NCBI RefSeq assembly: GCF_963576615.1
Contig: NC_088715.1
Location: forward strand, 65,051,981-65,115,980
Reading direction: 5' to 3'
Length of the DNA: 64,000 nucleotides
Source of the DNA: Watersipora subatra
Lineage: Eukaryota; Bryozoa; Gymnolaemata; Cheilostomatida; Watersiporidae
The notes under the pieces were generated by a model, which ran no database searches, was not told the origin of the DNA, and saw nothing but the letters and a program-made list of their open reading frames with translations. The position numbers and the translations under genes were made by a program. This document shows, piece by piece, positions 50,101-61,744 of this stretch. The first letter of the stretch is position 1. Every line of letters starts with the position of its first letter.

Positions 50101-53100
50101 ATTTGCCTGGTGATCGGGAGGTTCTGAGATCAAAACTTCTGTGATATGGATTCTTCATTCCAATATTTTAATAGCTGTAGCTGGACAAACCGAAGTACAC
50201 ACAAACTTTAAGATTTACATATATCTTATCCCAAGTTATCTCTTTTTTATATACAGTAGATGCTCCATATATATATATATGGAACGTCTACTGTATATAA
50301 AATGCTTCATATAATGTATACAGTGCACCTTCAGGATACGATTTTAATCCATTCCTTTGTTGGTATCATATGGTGAAAAAATTGTATAGAGGGCTATAGA
50401 AACCATAGTAATTATATAATGCAAACATTCCCTGATAAAAATTTTATACAAGCACTGTACATATTAAAAATCAGTAACAAAATAGTATGTTAACCTGAAT
50501 AACTATAGTTATCTACGGTAACTTTAGTGTATTTATTGGTCATGATCTGCATTAAAATGGAATGTTGCAATATGCTATGTGAAGTACATACCATAAAGAG
50601 TTCTTACCTTCAAGACAGATGTACACATAACATAAACTTTGAATATACTTTAAAGGTTGACTTGCAACAAAATTCACATTACAGTTATTTGGTATCAAAA
50701 GATTCACCATGTCTTACTCTGTTGTGTTGTAAGTGCAAAATATGTGGAAATGTGATTACAAGCTCTTAAAAGCTCAAAAACGAAAAGCCGCCGTAGATTG
50801 GAATCTTTTTATTTCGGTGACGTGACCACGAAATTTGGTTATCGTCTTGTCACGTATGTTCTCACGTGAATTGAAACACCAATACAAAGCTCAATATAAA
50901 ACTTAGCGTAGAACTAGTTTATGACAAACGCTTCAGGTTTCACCGAAGACCCCGTATCAAATATAGATGCTCGCTACTTTACAGTTTTGTTTTGACATTA
51001 TTCAATCGTCAAGTCGTAATCTGATCATGTGACCCAATACTTCGCAAATAATTTTTGCAGCACTTTTCGATTATCACAGGTGACCAACAGGCTCGTCATT
51101 ATTATTAGACAATGATATGTACTCCTGCGAGCTAAGGTTAAAAAGTTTAATGATTTTTTACGGTAAGTTATAAGATATCAGTGCTAAAAGTGACAGAATT
51201 ACAATAACGATAAAACAGACGCGTAAGAACAATAGACATAGTTTTATTGAATGCGTGAAGTATATTTGTGAAAATATTTCGACGAATAAGGTTGCAAGAA
51301 AGTGTAAACAGAAACTATCCTTCACAACTACATCACATTTTAGCCGTTTTGGAAAGGGAATCCAAACTACGGCGGTCTCGTGTGGCTGCGATTTTCTGTT
51401 CGTTTTTGAGCTTTCAAGAGCTTGTAATCACCTTTCCACATATTTTGCACCTACAACACAACAGAGTAAGACATGGTGAATCTTTTGATATCAAATAACT
51501 GTAATGTGAATTTTGTTACAAGCCAACCTTTAAATAAGTTTAGCTTACTAAACACACACTTGAAGCTAATTTTTAGTATTTATTTTTAGCTATTTTACTA
51601 AATTTTAACTTTTTACCCCTAAAATTTTATCACCCATTAGTTTCTGGTCTCATTTTCAATATATTTTTAGCTGATCTCATTAAAACCTTTTGCAACCTAA
51701 TTTAGCAAGAAAGCCTGAACAATGCTGGTTTCGTGATGAAGTGGTTTTTGTTATCAGGTTACAAGAAGTTATCTGATCGCTGACCTTATGTTTGAGGGAT
51801 CGCAACTCCAACTATCTACTAAGTATTAAAAGGAAAATATTACCGTTTTACACACAAAATTGCTGAACTGCGAGAAATCAGTCATTGTGTCTCTTTCAGG
51901 CGTTGTGAAATTTTTTTGGACGATCAGCATTTCGGGGTCTTTGATATTTTGACTTATGTAATAAGCACACTGACTGCAAAGTTGAACTCAAGGCATAACT
52001 TGTATAATTAATTTGTATAAAGTTGTTTAATTTGTATGATGAAAAAGATTCGAATGGTGAAAAAAGCACCGTGTTCCATTTCATAAGGTGAAAAAATCGT
52101 ATATCAGAGTAATTGTATCCAAAGGGAGCACTGTACCTCCTATAACGTATATTCCAAATAGCATAACGAATTTAATGGAAGTTTTTGCTTCCGTATTGCT
52201 CAAAAGTACATTGTCTGCCACTATTTATCAATATGAGCAACAATATATCATTAATGCAGCAGTTGATGCGTTTCTTGTTACCTAAATTCTGGTTTTGCTC
52301 TTTTAACTTTTAGAAAAACAGCATGCAAAATCTCCAGTTTTTGACTGCTTTGCAAATATGAAAGCCAAAATAATTTTTTAATGTTATTCAAAGTGTGGAT
52401 TGTGAAGCAAGGTGCAGTAAAATGTACTGATGGCAGTATTCAAACCCGCTATCGCTTGGAGTGTAAACCTGACATTGGCAGTGTATAAAGTTAGTAAAAT
52501 TTTTTGTCGCCTTTAAGCACCTGTCAAACAGTAATTAGTCTAATAAAAATATTTTTATAATAATTGCTAAGCTTGTGGTAAAAGGTTTTGCATGTATTTT
52601 TATTTTGTAAACTATCCCAAAATTACGCTCATTGAATTTAAAAATGTCTCCAAACTTAGTAATTTCACAATCGGGGTAGGCTTAAGTCGAGGTTTAAAAA
52701 CACACTGAAAAGGAATATGAAGGAGACAGGCCATAACAGATAGCATGGGAGGGACATGTTGGATCAGACCAAAAAGAAAACTCGTTGTTCTGACAGACTG
52801 CTGTCATAAAGACAGACTCTGTGATGAAAACGGTTCCAATATTACATCTTTGTATAAAGGCTTTCAAGGGAACTCTAATAAAATAACTTTCTAGTTTCCT
52901 GGTTTCTTAAACAAAGTATTTGGTTTCATATTAACATACATCTCTATCAAAGTATTCACTAATAATGCAAACCCTACTTTATCATGTGGCTGGTGTTAGA
53001 ACGAATCACATTGTCTTGTGGCTGGTGTAAGAACAAGTCACATTGTCTTGTGGCTTGTGTAAGAACGAATCACTTTGTCTTGTGGCTGGTGTTAGAACGA

Positions 53101-56100
53101 ATCACTTTGTCTTGTGGCTGGTGTAAGAACGAATCACTTTGTCTTGTGGCTGGTGTAAGAATGAATCGCATTGTCTTGTGGCTGGTGTAAGAACGAATCA
53201 CTTTGTCTTGCGGCTGGTGTAAGAACGAATCACATTGTCTTGCAATCATTTCAAAGGATCTCATCAATGTCATTACCATACTATTTGTTTTCCACAAAGG
53301 TTGTTTAGGTTATAACAATGGTCTTGTCATTTGTTTATTAAAATTAGCCCTCAAAGTAGCTGTAGCCCAGACCTATTGTACTTTACTAAAGACAGGTCGG
53401 CATCCCCAGCTGGTATTTCATTGTAAGTCTCCTAGTGCGGGGTGACAAATACAACAGAGGAAGTTTGTGATTTACACTCTTACCTTGTAAGCGCTTCAAG
53501 TTACGGTAGTCTTGAGTAATCATCTAGCTAATTCTTGTTCTATCGAAATTTCTAAATGACAGAAGTTATCCTTTCTCCATGACCAGTAACAGATAACTCC
53601 CTATTTGGTTTATAGATTGGAACACTGAACTGTCAATTCAGTTTAGGAGCAGGTTTATGGCAAATGTAATTATTGGCAATGCATGCTGGGAATGATAGTT
53701 TGATCAATTGTTTTGCAGCAAGGTATTATGGCTGAACAGTGGAGGAAATGGGGTTTCACTCGCCTACCCTAGCATAGGAATACATGCCATTGCAAGGGAC
53801 ACGTCATCCTTTCCTCACGAGTGTCTTTTTCTGCTCCTTGATGATGCACTCGGTGAGTCTCATGTATTCTTTATTGCTGTTCACTTGCTAGTCATGTTAC
53901 TGTCAGTGTTTGTCCACTCTGCGTCACCTGCTAGTTCTATTACTGTCGGTGTTTATCCACTGTATGTGTCACCTGGTAGTCATGTTACTGTCAGTGTTTA
54001 TCCACTTTATGTGTCACCTGCTAGTCATGTTACTGTCAGTGTTTATCCACAGTATGTGACACCTGCTATCCATGACGGTTACGTATCATTTCACTTGCTA
54101 GCTATGTTACTTGTCAACTTTGTCATGTTATTGCTAGTCATGACTCGAATGTTTTTACTGTCAGATGAAGAGGAACCCATGGAAGAGGAAGAGAGTGATG
54201 ATGATTCACAGACAACTCCTACGGAAGTAAGATTTGTCCCCTCCAACAAGGAAAGCTGTAAGTTTGGCTCATTAATTAAGGAGGAGATAATTAAAGAATG
54301 TTAATGTTTATTTGTTTTTTCGTAGTTTCAGAGGTAGGTAAGGATTGTATTGAGTGAAATACCAGTTTTGAATAAGGACACATAGCTCTATGTGATCCTG
54401 AGCATCATCATGGTCTACTGTGAGCTTCTAGACATCATTTATTTGATATTCATTGTTTTCTAATATATCAGTATGATTATCAGATACCGTAAAACCTTTA
54501 TTTAATTGCCATGGCGCTCCATTTTTCAACCCTTCTCCTATAGTGGCAGTCATATGGAGGTGGCGTTCAAATTGAGGCTGGTGTTGTATTATTCAAATAC
54601 AGTGAAACTCGGCTAACTCGACCTTCAAGTGACCGAAAGAAGGTGCTCGAGTTATTAAAGCATTCAAGTTATGAAAACTGTCACAAGTGCATGTATTTAT
54701 CAGTACATATACAAACTATATATAAACCAAAAGCATTGATTGCTTGTTACAAGTTAAGGGGCCTCTCATGTAATGTTTCAACAATTTTTATCAGAAAGTA
54801 TAAATATTTTCCTATTACTTGAGATTCGTTTGTTTGTTTTAGGTGATGTGACTGCCAGGGCGTTTTCAGATTAAAATAGGCAAAACCTGATCGCGGTTGA
54901 AACTCTCAGAAAAAAAACATCTTTCTTTTGAGCGTTTAAAAAAAACAGTTTTGCCAACTTTTCTTTAAGTTTATCTGAAGGTTACCTCGCTTCTCCTTGC
55001 TTGTGGAGGACTATCCTCAAGCGGATGTTTGGTAAAATTTGATTTTTTGCCAACCTTTAGAAAATTCGTTAACGAAAATATTTTGCCGATAGTGGTAATA
55101 ATAACGCCTAAGAACTACTAAAAGTTGTTATTTATCTCTATGGCTTGGAATAAAGTAATATTCTAAAGCGATAACAACCATCTCGGTAGCCATTGGGCAA
55201 AAACCTGTTTGAGTTAATGATGTTAAGGTCGAGTTCTCTAAAGCAATTTATCATTGCGTGGGAATGGACTAAACAACTCCGTTCGAGTTAACCATGTGTT
55301 CGAGCTATCCGAGGGCGAGTTATTCGAGTTTCACTGTACATGGTTCGTCAGAATTTTGGGAAGATAAATTTAACCCTTCTACGAGCGGAGCGAATGTCGC
55401 CTATATTTTGTACTCTCTTCCGGGCGAAGCGACATTAACCATTTTAGATGCAAGAAATTTGTTAACTTTCCATAGATCTCTAAATAATTATACACAATAG
55501 ATATCTATAATGCCATTTGATATCTATTGCTTGCAATACATCTGTGACGATATAATAGCTTGTGCGATGCTTTGCGATTTTGTTGGAGCTTTAATTTCTT
55601 ATTGCATTCTAAATTTTAAGGCATAGTTTTATTTTATAATAAATATATTTAACAATGCTGCATAAAAGCTCATCGTACTCATTGTTATGTTTTTATTATT
55701 ATTATTATTATTGTTATGTTTTTTAAAGTTTGTTGAAGTTTAAAGTTTTAAACTGGTTTTTGTGTGCAATAGAAGATGAGTTATGAGTGTCGATCTATCA
55801 TAAACCTTATTCAACTGCAATAATGCTATCAAATAATATGCTATGAGTCTGCTAATTTATAAGTCATGTTATAATATTCTATTAAATGCTACAAGTATGT
55901 ATTCAAGAACAAGTGACATGAAAAAGCCATAGTTATAATAATGCATGCAAAAACAAAAAATAACAATTTTGAAACAAAAATATTTCCATCGTTTGTTGCC
56001 CCAGTTGCAAATTATTGTTGCTTTTGTTTGGAAGCATTGGTTTTTCGTTCTGGCTGTTTAATACCTTACGCAATGTCTTCTAATCTCAACTCTTCTTCTG

Positions 56101-57680
56101 CACTGCTGAACTACTCAATATTAGTGTCCAAACAATTTTTTTCGGCAGAGCAAAACTTTAGGCATCCAACTTTAGGCAACTTTTGCATCTTACACAAATA
56201 ATGATAAAATTTTGCGCGCTAGGCACAATTTTTAGCCTAAAACTAGTTGTTCATATGCCATCGTAAATGTGAACCATTTTTCACATATGTCGAAGCATCC
56301 AGACCACGCTAAACAAAGAACTATTTACCAGATACAGTAATTAATTATTTCTATGGCGTTGCTTTCAAACTTGGAACGAAAAAACTAAAAAGCTTTTGAG
56401 TTGAAAAAACGGACTTTAATACGAACAGAAACAATGAAAAAATTGATTATTATTAATGTAAACGATTCATTATTAATACGATTTTGTGGACACTTTGCTA
56501 CTGATCACTTGATATTATGGGTTCATAAATATCAAAAATTGTCAAAGTGGCGGTCAAATTGAGGTGACGTTCATTTAAAAGGTGGTGCTTTATTTTTTAA
56601 TGCTTGTCTTATAGTTGCTTTCAAATAGAGGTGGCGTTAAAATAGAGGTGGTGTTCAATTAGAGGTTTTACAGTATATACATATACTGTTATATACTTAT
56701 ATATAGTAACTGTTATATACTGATATATACTGTTATATATTATAATCATTATACATGTATAATGATTGTATAATGAATGTATACTCTGTGATAGATAAGA
56801 CCATCCTATATATAGTCTAGCAATATACTCTCTGATAGATAAGACCATCCTATATATAGTCTAGCAATATATAGTCTAGCAATTATAGTCTAGCAATATA
56901 TAGTCTAGCAATATATAGTCTAGCAATATATAGTCTAGCAATATATAGTCTAGCAATATATAGTCTAGCAATATATAGTCTAGCAATATATAGTCTAGCA
57001 ATTATAGTCTAGCAATATATAGTCTAGCAATATATAGTCTAGCAATATATAGTCTAGCAATATATAGTCTAGCAATTATAGTCTAGCAATTATAGTCTAG
57101 CAATTATAGTCTAGCAATATATAGTCTAGCAATACATAGTCTAGCAATATATAGTCTAGCAATATATAGTCTAGCAATATATAGTCTAGTAATATAAAGT
57201 CTAGCAATATACTCTCGACTCTAATCACAATCTATGTACAAGATTTCTTACGTTATCGTGTATATAATTATTGTGAGTGCTGTAATATAATAATATTTTA
57301 CCATTGTATTTACAATATATAATTGTCGGTGGCCATCATAATTTACATGTAGCGAAGAAGCCATTTATTCTCGCAACACTGAGCATTGTATATCCTACTT
57401 TTTGTTTGTAGACACTCATGCGTAGTAAAGAGGCTATCATATACATAATCGTAACTACCGGGCAGCTAATGGTATAACTATACATGTCTGGTGACATATC
57501 TATCACACACCTAATAACATAACTCATGTCACTATTACATGTATAACTGTATTGCTATTATACCTACTTCGTGGGAACATAACTCTCAATGCTCCTCTTC
57601 TTCAGTGGATGCCATATACACAGCAATGGGGGTCTGCCAGGAACTGCATCCTGACCCAGAGGATGTTGACTCTGACAATG
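44129..57680 (+). CDS. CLNS1A: pICln homologue, methylosome / Sm-protein chaperone (exons 1-4, 3' end missing)
   Basis: Exons 44129-44247, 53719-53852, 54165-54257 and 57606-57680 join in phase (2, 1, 1, 1) to 140 residues. The start is the ATG in GCAAAATGG. The PH-like fold is recognisable: GTGTLYIAES, then LWLNSG, SLAYPSIGIHAIARD, an acidic loop (DEEEPMEEEESDDD), TEVRFVPS, and AIYTAM..CQELHPDPED. These match vertebrate pICln in order and spacing. pICln binds Sm proteins and PRMT5 in the cytosol and delivers them for snRNP assembly. The acidic C-terminal third expected after residue 140 is not recognised between 57681 and 64000, so it is probably downstream. Intron 1 is 9.5 kb, filled with transposons; introns 2 and 3 carry a 45-bp repeat and nested TIR elements. 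Divergent from TMEM164. Confidence 0.93.
44360..45405 (+). mobile_element. 5'-truncated non-LTR retrotransposon (reverse transcriptase C-terminal part)
   Basis: An intact frame to the stop at 45228-45230 encodes the end of an RT domain and the region after it. SGVPQGSVLGPLLF begins at about 44418 and the catalytic FADD at about 44520; then the thumb-like region and a tail (LEYASEIWSP) follow. Similarity to RT begins only near CVIVNG, so fingers, ORF1 and endonuclease are gone. The 3' end carries a short (GATA)n tail at 45383-45402. About 270 stop-free codons suggest a fairly recent insertion. It is in sense orientation in CLNS1A intron 1. Jockey/CR1-like by motif style; the clade is not certain. 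Confidence 0.88.
45895..45933. other. Perfect 39-bp hairpin
   Basis: TCCTGAGGGCAGTGTTGC, loop TGT, then its exact 18-nt reverse complement. It sits just before the decayed RT fragment. It could be a miniature TIR element or a structured RNA end of that element. Confidence 0.8.
45955..46660 (+). pseudogene. Decayed non-LTR reverse transcriptase fragment
   Basis: Pieces of the RT C-terminal region are readable only by changing frame: WAGDWHMRFNTSKC near 45963, NRLSVDEH near 46160, and an ILEYTYTVW-like piece near 46295. A near-duplicate of about 45 bp (46030-46120) interrupts it. It is clearly older than the copy at 44360. Confidence 0.7.
46733..49690 (-). mobile_element. Decayed DNA transposon, Cc8L18.2-like protein, with TGTGACGCGCGGGAC repeats
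   Basis: Minus-strand fragments 48896-48660, 48781-48359, 48193-47963, 48020-47778 and 47605-47363 together resemble a family of transposon proteins often predicted in corals, molluscs and hydra. They contain FSKEYPDVKVSPNKFKKLG, KYCENAELAL, CVKRECDSCG, YVSDGSASEIKNRF and a HGKG motif. The frame is broken several times. TGTGACGCGCGGGAC occurs at about 46735 and 46903, four times in tandem at 47097-47156, and at 49508. Inverted relatives lie near 49338 (GTCCCTCGCGTCAC) and 49674 (GTCCCGCTCGTCAC), consistent with terminal and subterminal repeats. Ends are approximate. In CLNS1A intron 1, antisense. Confidence 0.72.
47097..47156. repeat. 15-bp GC-rich repeat, 4 tandem copies
   Basis: TGTGACGCGCGGGAC four times (the last ends GGAAC). 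Also dispersed singly across the surrounding element. Confidence 0.95.
50085..50150 (+). mobile_element. tRNA-like SINE fragment
   Basis: CTTAGCTTAATTGTAAGGTA followed by GGGAGGTTCTGAGATCAAAA resembles box A and box B at tRNA spacing. Confidence 0.5.
50254..50293. mobile_element. 40-bp miniature TIR hairpin flanked by TA
   Basis: CAGTAGATGCTCC and the mirrored GGAACGTCTACTG flank an (AT)n centre, with TA on both outer sides. It resembles the 50-bp hairpin at 20019 in architecture, with different termini. Confidence 0.6.
50321..52133. mobile_element. TA-flanked TIR element (family B, copy 2) interrupted by MITE A
   Basis: It begins TA/CAGTGCACCTTCAGGATAC and ends AAGGGAGCACTG/TA, inverted to each other. 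The interior matches 35382-36127 but is split at 50654-51529 by a MITE A. Without the insertion it would be about 0.93 kb. CLNS1A intron 1. Confidence 0.82.
50654..51529. mobile_element. TTAA-flanked foldback MITE (family A, copy 2), nested
   Basis: Arms start AGGTTGACTTGCAACAAAAT and mirror at the right end (..AGCCAACCT), each flanked by TTAA (50650-50653 and 51530-51533). The related family B copy has a single TTAA at the corresponding place (near 35713), so this is an insertion with TTAA duplication. 876 bp, no coding region. Confidence 0.88.
52985..53243. repeat. 32-bp repeat, about 8 copies
   Basis: The unit contains TTGTCTTGTGGCTGGTGTAA then GAACGAATCACT. CLNS1A intron 1. Confidence 0.95.
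53925..54065. repeat. 45-bp repeat, about 3-4 copies
   Basis: The unit contains TGTTACTGTCAGTGTTTATC and CACTTTATGTGTCACCTGCT. It fills much of CLNS1A intron 2; the open frame linking exons 2 and 3 through it is intronic. Confidence 0.9.
54487..56673. mobile_element. 2.19-kb TA-flanked TIR element (family E)
   Basis: The left end is TA/CCGTAAAACCTTTATTTAAT and the right end AATTAGAGGTTTTACAG/TA, mirrored. GAGGTGGCGTTCAAATTGAG-like motifs recur inward of both ends. It has been entered by the element at 54600-55336. No transposase recognised. The 50-bp hairpin at 20019 shares its termini. CLNS1A intron 3. Confidence 0.78.
54600..55336. mobile_element. Tc1/mariner-like MITE nested in family E
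   Basis: The termini CAGTGAAACTCGGCTAACTC and the mirrored GAGTTATTCGAGTTTCACTG are flanked by TA. The interior contains family-C-like sequence (TTTTTATCAGAAAGTATAAA). 737 bp, non-coding. Confidence 0.82.
56806..57215. repeat. 15-bp repeat, about 27 copies
   Basis: The unit is TATATAGTCTAGCAA, with some copies shortened to 13 bp (TTATAGTCTAGCA). CLNS1A intron 3, about 390 bp before exon 4. Confidence 0.95.
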
Positions 57681-57858
57681 GTGAGTCTTGTATTTGTTTC
57701 AAACTCTACTTGCCAAATCGCTTCTCAACAGACAAACTTCCATGACTAGTGAATCACTTTTAGTTAGATAGCTTACATGTGTGCAAACAGTCTTGCCAGT
57801 TCCGTATTCATCATTAGAACAGTAAGAGTGTTTGATACAGCATCATTTAGTACATTAA

Positions 57859-60032
57859 AGATGTGGTTGCGTCAAATTTGAGTAGATCTTAAAAGAAAGC
57901 ATTTTTTTCTCTATCAATTAATATGTTGTTTGTTGTGTTAGGCGATCTCATTGCCAAGATATTTGAAAATTAAGATCGAAAAAATCTGATCGCGGTAAAA
58001 ACGCTCAGCCCAAAAAAACTTGCCCGAAATGATGTCACGCATGATATATCTGTCAATATATCTCGTATTCACATCGGCTATTTGCGATAAAAGTCTAGTC
58101 CTACGCGGCTCTATTGGCATATATTTTATTTTGTATTTGCTCATGTTGACTAGAATAAAATTTCAAATCCAGCTACAGATACATTATTACCAATGTCTCA
58201 ACCGCCTCAAACAAGGAAAATTACAAACTTGTCATATTAGCTTCTTCTAAATGCTGTGTAAACATCTTAGTACCGACTACCAATTCTACCGGTCTATGGT
58301 AATTCTGTCAATCAAACTATGTAGAATAAGGTCTTTGTATCGGCACAGTTCCGTCGCTACCCACACTAACGATATACAGCCTCCCAAAAGCCCCGCCCAC
58401 ATTATGCCTGTCACCTATCCTGGGGTGGGGCTGTATATCATTGCCCACACCGAAAACTAGTTTCTTACTACCGTAAGTAAAATAAGCAAGCTGCGTCTTT
58501 GAAAAGAATATACATAGGGATAGAGTTTTAAAGATGAGAAATCTGCTGCAAACTGGATTTGAACTCACATTCTCCAGTTCTGTGGACATCCATATACCAT
58601 ATCCAATTCACTACAACATTCTGCAAATCAAGTTTTGCATTATCTTCAACAATATTATTTTATTATATAATTTTTACAAGCAAAAAATTTTTCATCTTGG
58701 CATAAAGCTTTTATTAAAAATATTCATCAAGTCGTGGCCACTAACATAGTTTTAGCTGATAAAATAAGACAAATTCATCTACTGCTGCAAACTCAAACAA
58801 AACATGGTTTATGCAGCACACATTCAAGTCTCTCTTTCCCATTTATGGCAGTTTCCACACTGACAAAGCTGCTTCGGCGGGTGGGATGACATAAACATCC
58901 TGTAATCAGTAAAATAAATGCAATAAATATATGTCATTCATAGATATTTCATTCTAGCGCGTATTTACTGAAAGCTTTCAAATTGGGAGTTAGATAGATT
59001 GTGAGTTTAATTTTAAAAACGAATAAATGTTTAACAAAAGCATAAGTACGCCAAGCCAATGATTCGAAGCTTTGGTTCTGGAAGTTAAAGATTTGCATTG
59101 ATCTATCGATTTTCTTCACTTTCTACAAGTGAGAAGTGAACATCTATAGTCAAATCATAAATCTAATTTACTAGATAACACTGCCACAGAAGATTTGAAG
59201 CAAATGTAGCTAGGTGAACCGATAAAAAATTATAAAACGATGATTAGTGATAGCAAAAAGTTATAATTTTATTAATTAGTACATGTATTAATGAGTACTA
59301 AAAATATTACCTTTAGTATATTCATCAATCTAAGCCATTGTATTGCTAGATGCTATGGATTAAAAAGAAGCTGTCAAGAACTCACTGTACATACGTAACT
59401 CGCACGCGCAGGAAATTACATTTTAGCCTCAAACAGGGAAATATAATCTGAATGTAAACTCAACAGTATATCTATAGGAGACTCAAAGTAAAAGATAAAT
59501 TTACCTCCATTCTCCTATCTTCCTCCGTAGCACTGTAACCACCTGATGCACAGAAAACTCGGAGTCGCCTTCGCAGTAACTTCACAGCAATTTTTACAAT
59601 TCTGTTGTTCGCCAATAAAACGTGTCGATCGAGTAATTAATTAAAGTAACGATGTTAATTAATTTAGTAAATATCCGATGTCCATCCGATTTAATAATAG
59701 AGTAAAATCCCTAAATTTGAGATCACAGACAACGCGTTTTACGAGTGATAACATTTATTACGACCTATATAAAAATTTCATGCTGATGATTGGCTAATGA
59801 AGCGACCTTATATTTATGGCTCGTAGACTCTTTTCAGATGAATCACTAGTGATTTCACGAACGAAGCACCCGCTGGAATGTGAGCTTTTTAAAAGATGGC
59901 CTCATTCAAATGCATATATCTCTGGACAGGATTGGTCTACAAAGACAAAAATGACATCAAATTGTAGCTGATGCTTTAGCCTTTCATTGGTCTTAATTTC
60001 ATTAAATCGACTTTTTTGACGCAACCACATCT
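57859..60032. mobile_element. 2.17-kb TTAA-flanked TIR element
   Basis: TTAA/AGATGTGGTTGCGTCAAA at the left and TTTTTGACGCAACCACATCT/TTAA at the right are inverted copies. A direct repeat of about 25 bp (GTTTGATACAGCATCATTTAG / GTTTGATACAGCACCATTCAG) lies outside each end. It contains family-C-like sequence (GATCGCGGTAAAAACGCTCAG) and a tRNA-like fragment. No transposase recognised. Confidence 0.78.
58545..58620 (-). mobile_element. tRNA-like SINE fragment
   Basis: On the minus strand TAGTGAATTGGATATGGTAT is followed by GTGAGTTCAAATCCAG, a good box B. Inside the TTAA element. Confidence 0.5.
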
Positions 60033-60281
60033 TTAAGAGAGTTTGATACAGCACCATTCAGGTTGGGTTGGGCGCAACTTTACGAGAGACTGCAAAATTT
60101 GTGCTCTCTCCGTTGCTTTTTTTAAATTTAAAAACATGTTAAGCAATGAGTACTAAATCAAAAAAAGAGGAAAGAAACATCTTCTGAAACTAATAAAGAA
60201 GGGCAGATAGACAAACTGGACAGTCAGACTTCTGAAGAAGAAACAAGTAGAGCAATATAACCCAATCAGCTGCCATACATC

Positions 60282-61744
60282 TTGTCTAGGATCAAATCTC
60301 TTCACAAGAAAATAGATCACACCGAAAGGACTAAAACTACCTATGACATTCTGGGTAAGCCGGAAAACCTACAGATAGTAATAAATTGTTTTGCTGCCGG
60401 TTATGAGGTTTTCAAACTAGGTTTCGTGATTTACCTATCATCCAACTGTAAAGTGGAGTCGATCAAGGAGAATATAGACCATTCTGGTCTCGTTGTGCAC
60501 TCAAGTGTTTCAGTCTTGTATACTGTGAATTTTTACAACGCTACGAGTAGAATATTTGTGAACCAGCTTACAAATCTTGACATCTTCTTTTTCCACTATG
60601 AACATTTATTAACCACCTTCATAGAGGATCAGGAGAAAACTCTTAATGAGCAAATAAAAACAAAGTGCGTTGGTGAGCTTCCAACACTGTTTCCATCCAA
60701 TTCTTCATCATGTAATCAATCATTGCTCTTGTGTCTGTCTACAATTAATCTTGAAGCCTCAACAAGTGCTTCTCACACTACTTCTTAAAAAGCTACAGAA
60801 ACATAAAAATTACTCAAAATTGAGTACTACAGTAGAATTCCTAATGTCCAGAGTTGCGGAGTTGGAAGCAAAAGTGACAAGTTACAATCAACATCTATTT
60901 CCACAGAGAATTTCAAGTGTGAATTCATGAACTATCCATCATGGTCATCAAATCAGTTTGATAACAAGCTACTAGCTATGCGAGAATCATCGTCTGATGA
61001 GCTCAAGGAGCTTAAGAGTTCTTATACTGAGACAACAAAACGAAATTTTCATGTCTAAAGTCGACCGCCACAGAAACAATCACATCAACCAATGCTACAG
61101 TGTGTTAAAACCCCGAAAGTTAATCATGCAACAAACAAAATATGCCTTCAACTTCAAATCTTACCCTAATGGAAGTTGATCAGCGTATTCCAGCAACAGC
61201 TGTCAAGCAACCAGTTCAACCTGAACAACAGAAAACTGCTTTTGTTGGAAACATCAACATTGTGGTTTCAATTCGATCAAACTCTTTATATAAATCATTT
61301 AATCAAGACACAGTATGGAAGGCTATTAACAGTCATTACGGGCCAACCATCATTGAACTCGTAAGTCGTTACAACTTCAAATCAAACAATTCTAGGATTA
61401 TGATTCAGTTCCGATCCCGGCACATCACTAAAGGAGCTATAGACTGCTGGAAATCTGATCTGTTTGATGGATCATCCTGCAGACTGCCCATTGATCCAGA
61501 TTTTCTTAAGGAGAATGTAGTTATTGTTAAAGGCGTCCCACTCGATGTAGATGACAATAGCATTAATCAAGATAACAAAGATACTGACCCTGATACCTCT
61601 ATAGAAAGATTGTTCAATGATGGTGAAATATTGAGGTCATTAAAGATGAAGTTTTCCTCATCCCTATTTTACCAAAATGCCATCTCACATGGAATAAGTA
61701 TGCCACCAGTTCATTGTTCATGCCATGCAGAACCTTTTAAATGA
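60282..61744 (+). pseudogene. Decayed ORF1-like region of a retroelement
   Basis: Three + strand fragments follow each other in different frames: 60282-60788, about 60780-60930 and 61142-61744. The middle part is a short coiled-coil (VEFLMSRVAELEAKVTSYN). The last has an RNA-binding-like fold style ending VVIVKGVPLDVDD, reminiscent of non-LTR ORF1 proteins. No RT follows. Assignment is by resemblance only; a decayed host gene is possible. Confidence 0.4.

Noticed and set aside
53708..54304. Single 198-codon gene
   Set aside because: It is two CLNS1A exons read through a repeat-filled intron that happens to stay open; the donor at 53853 and acceptor at 54164 give the conserved protein.
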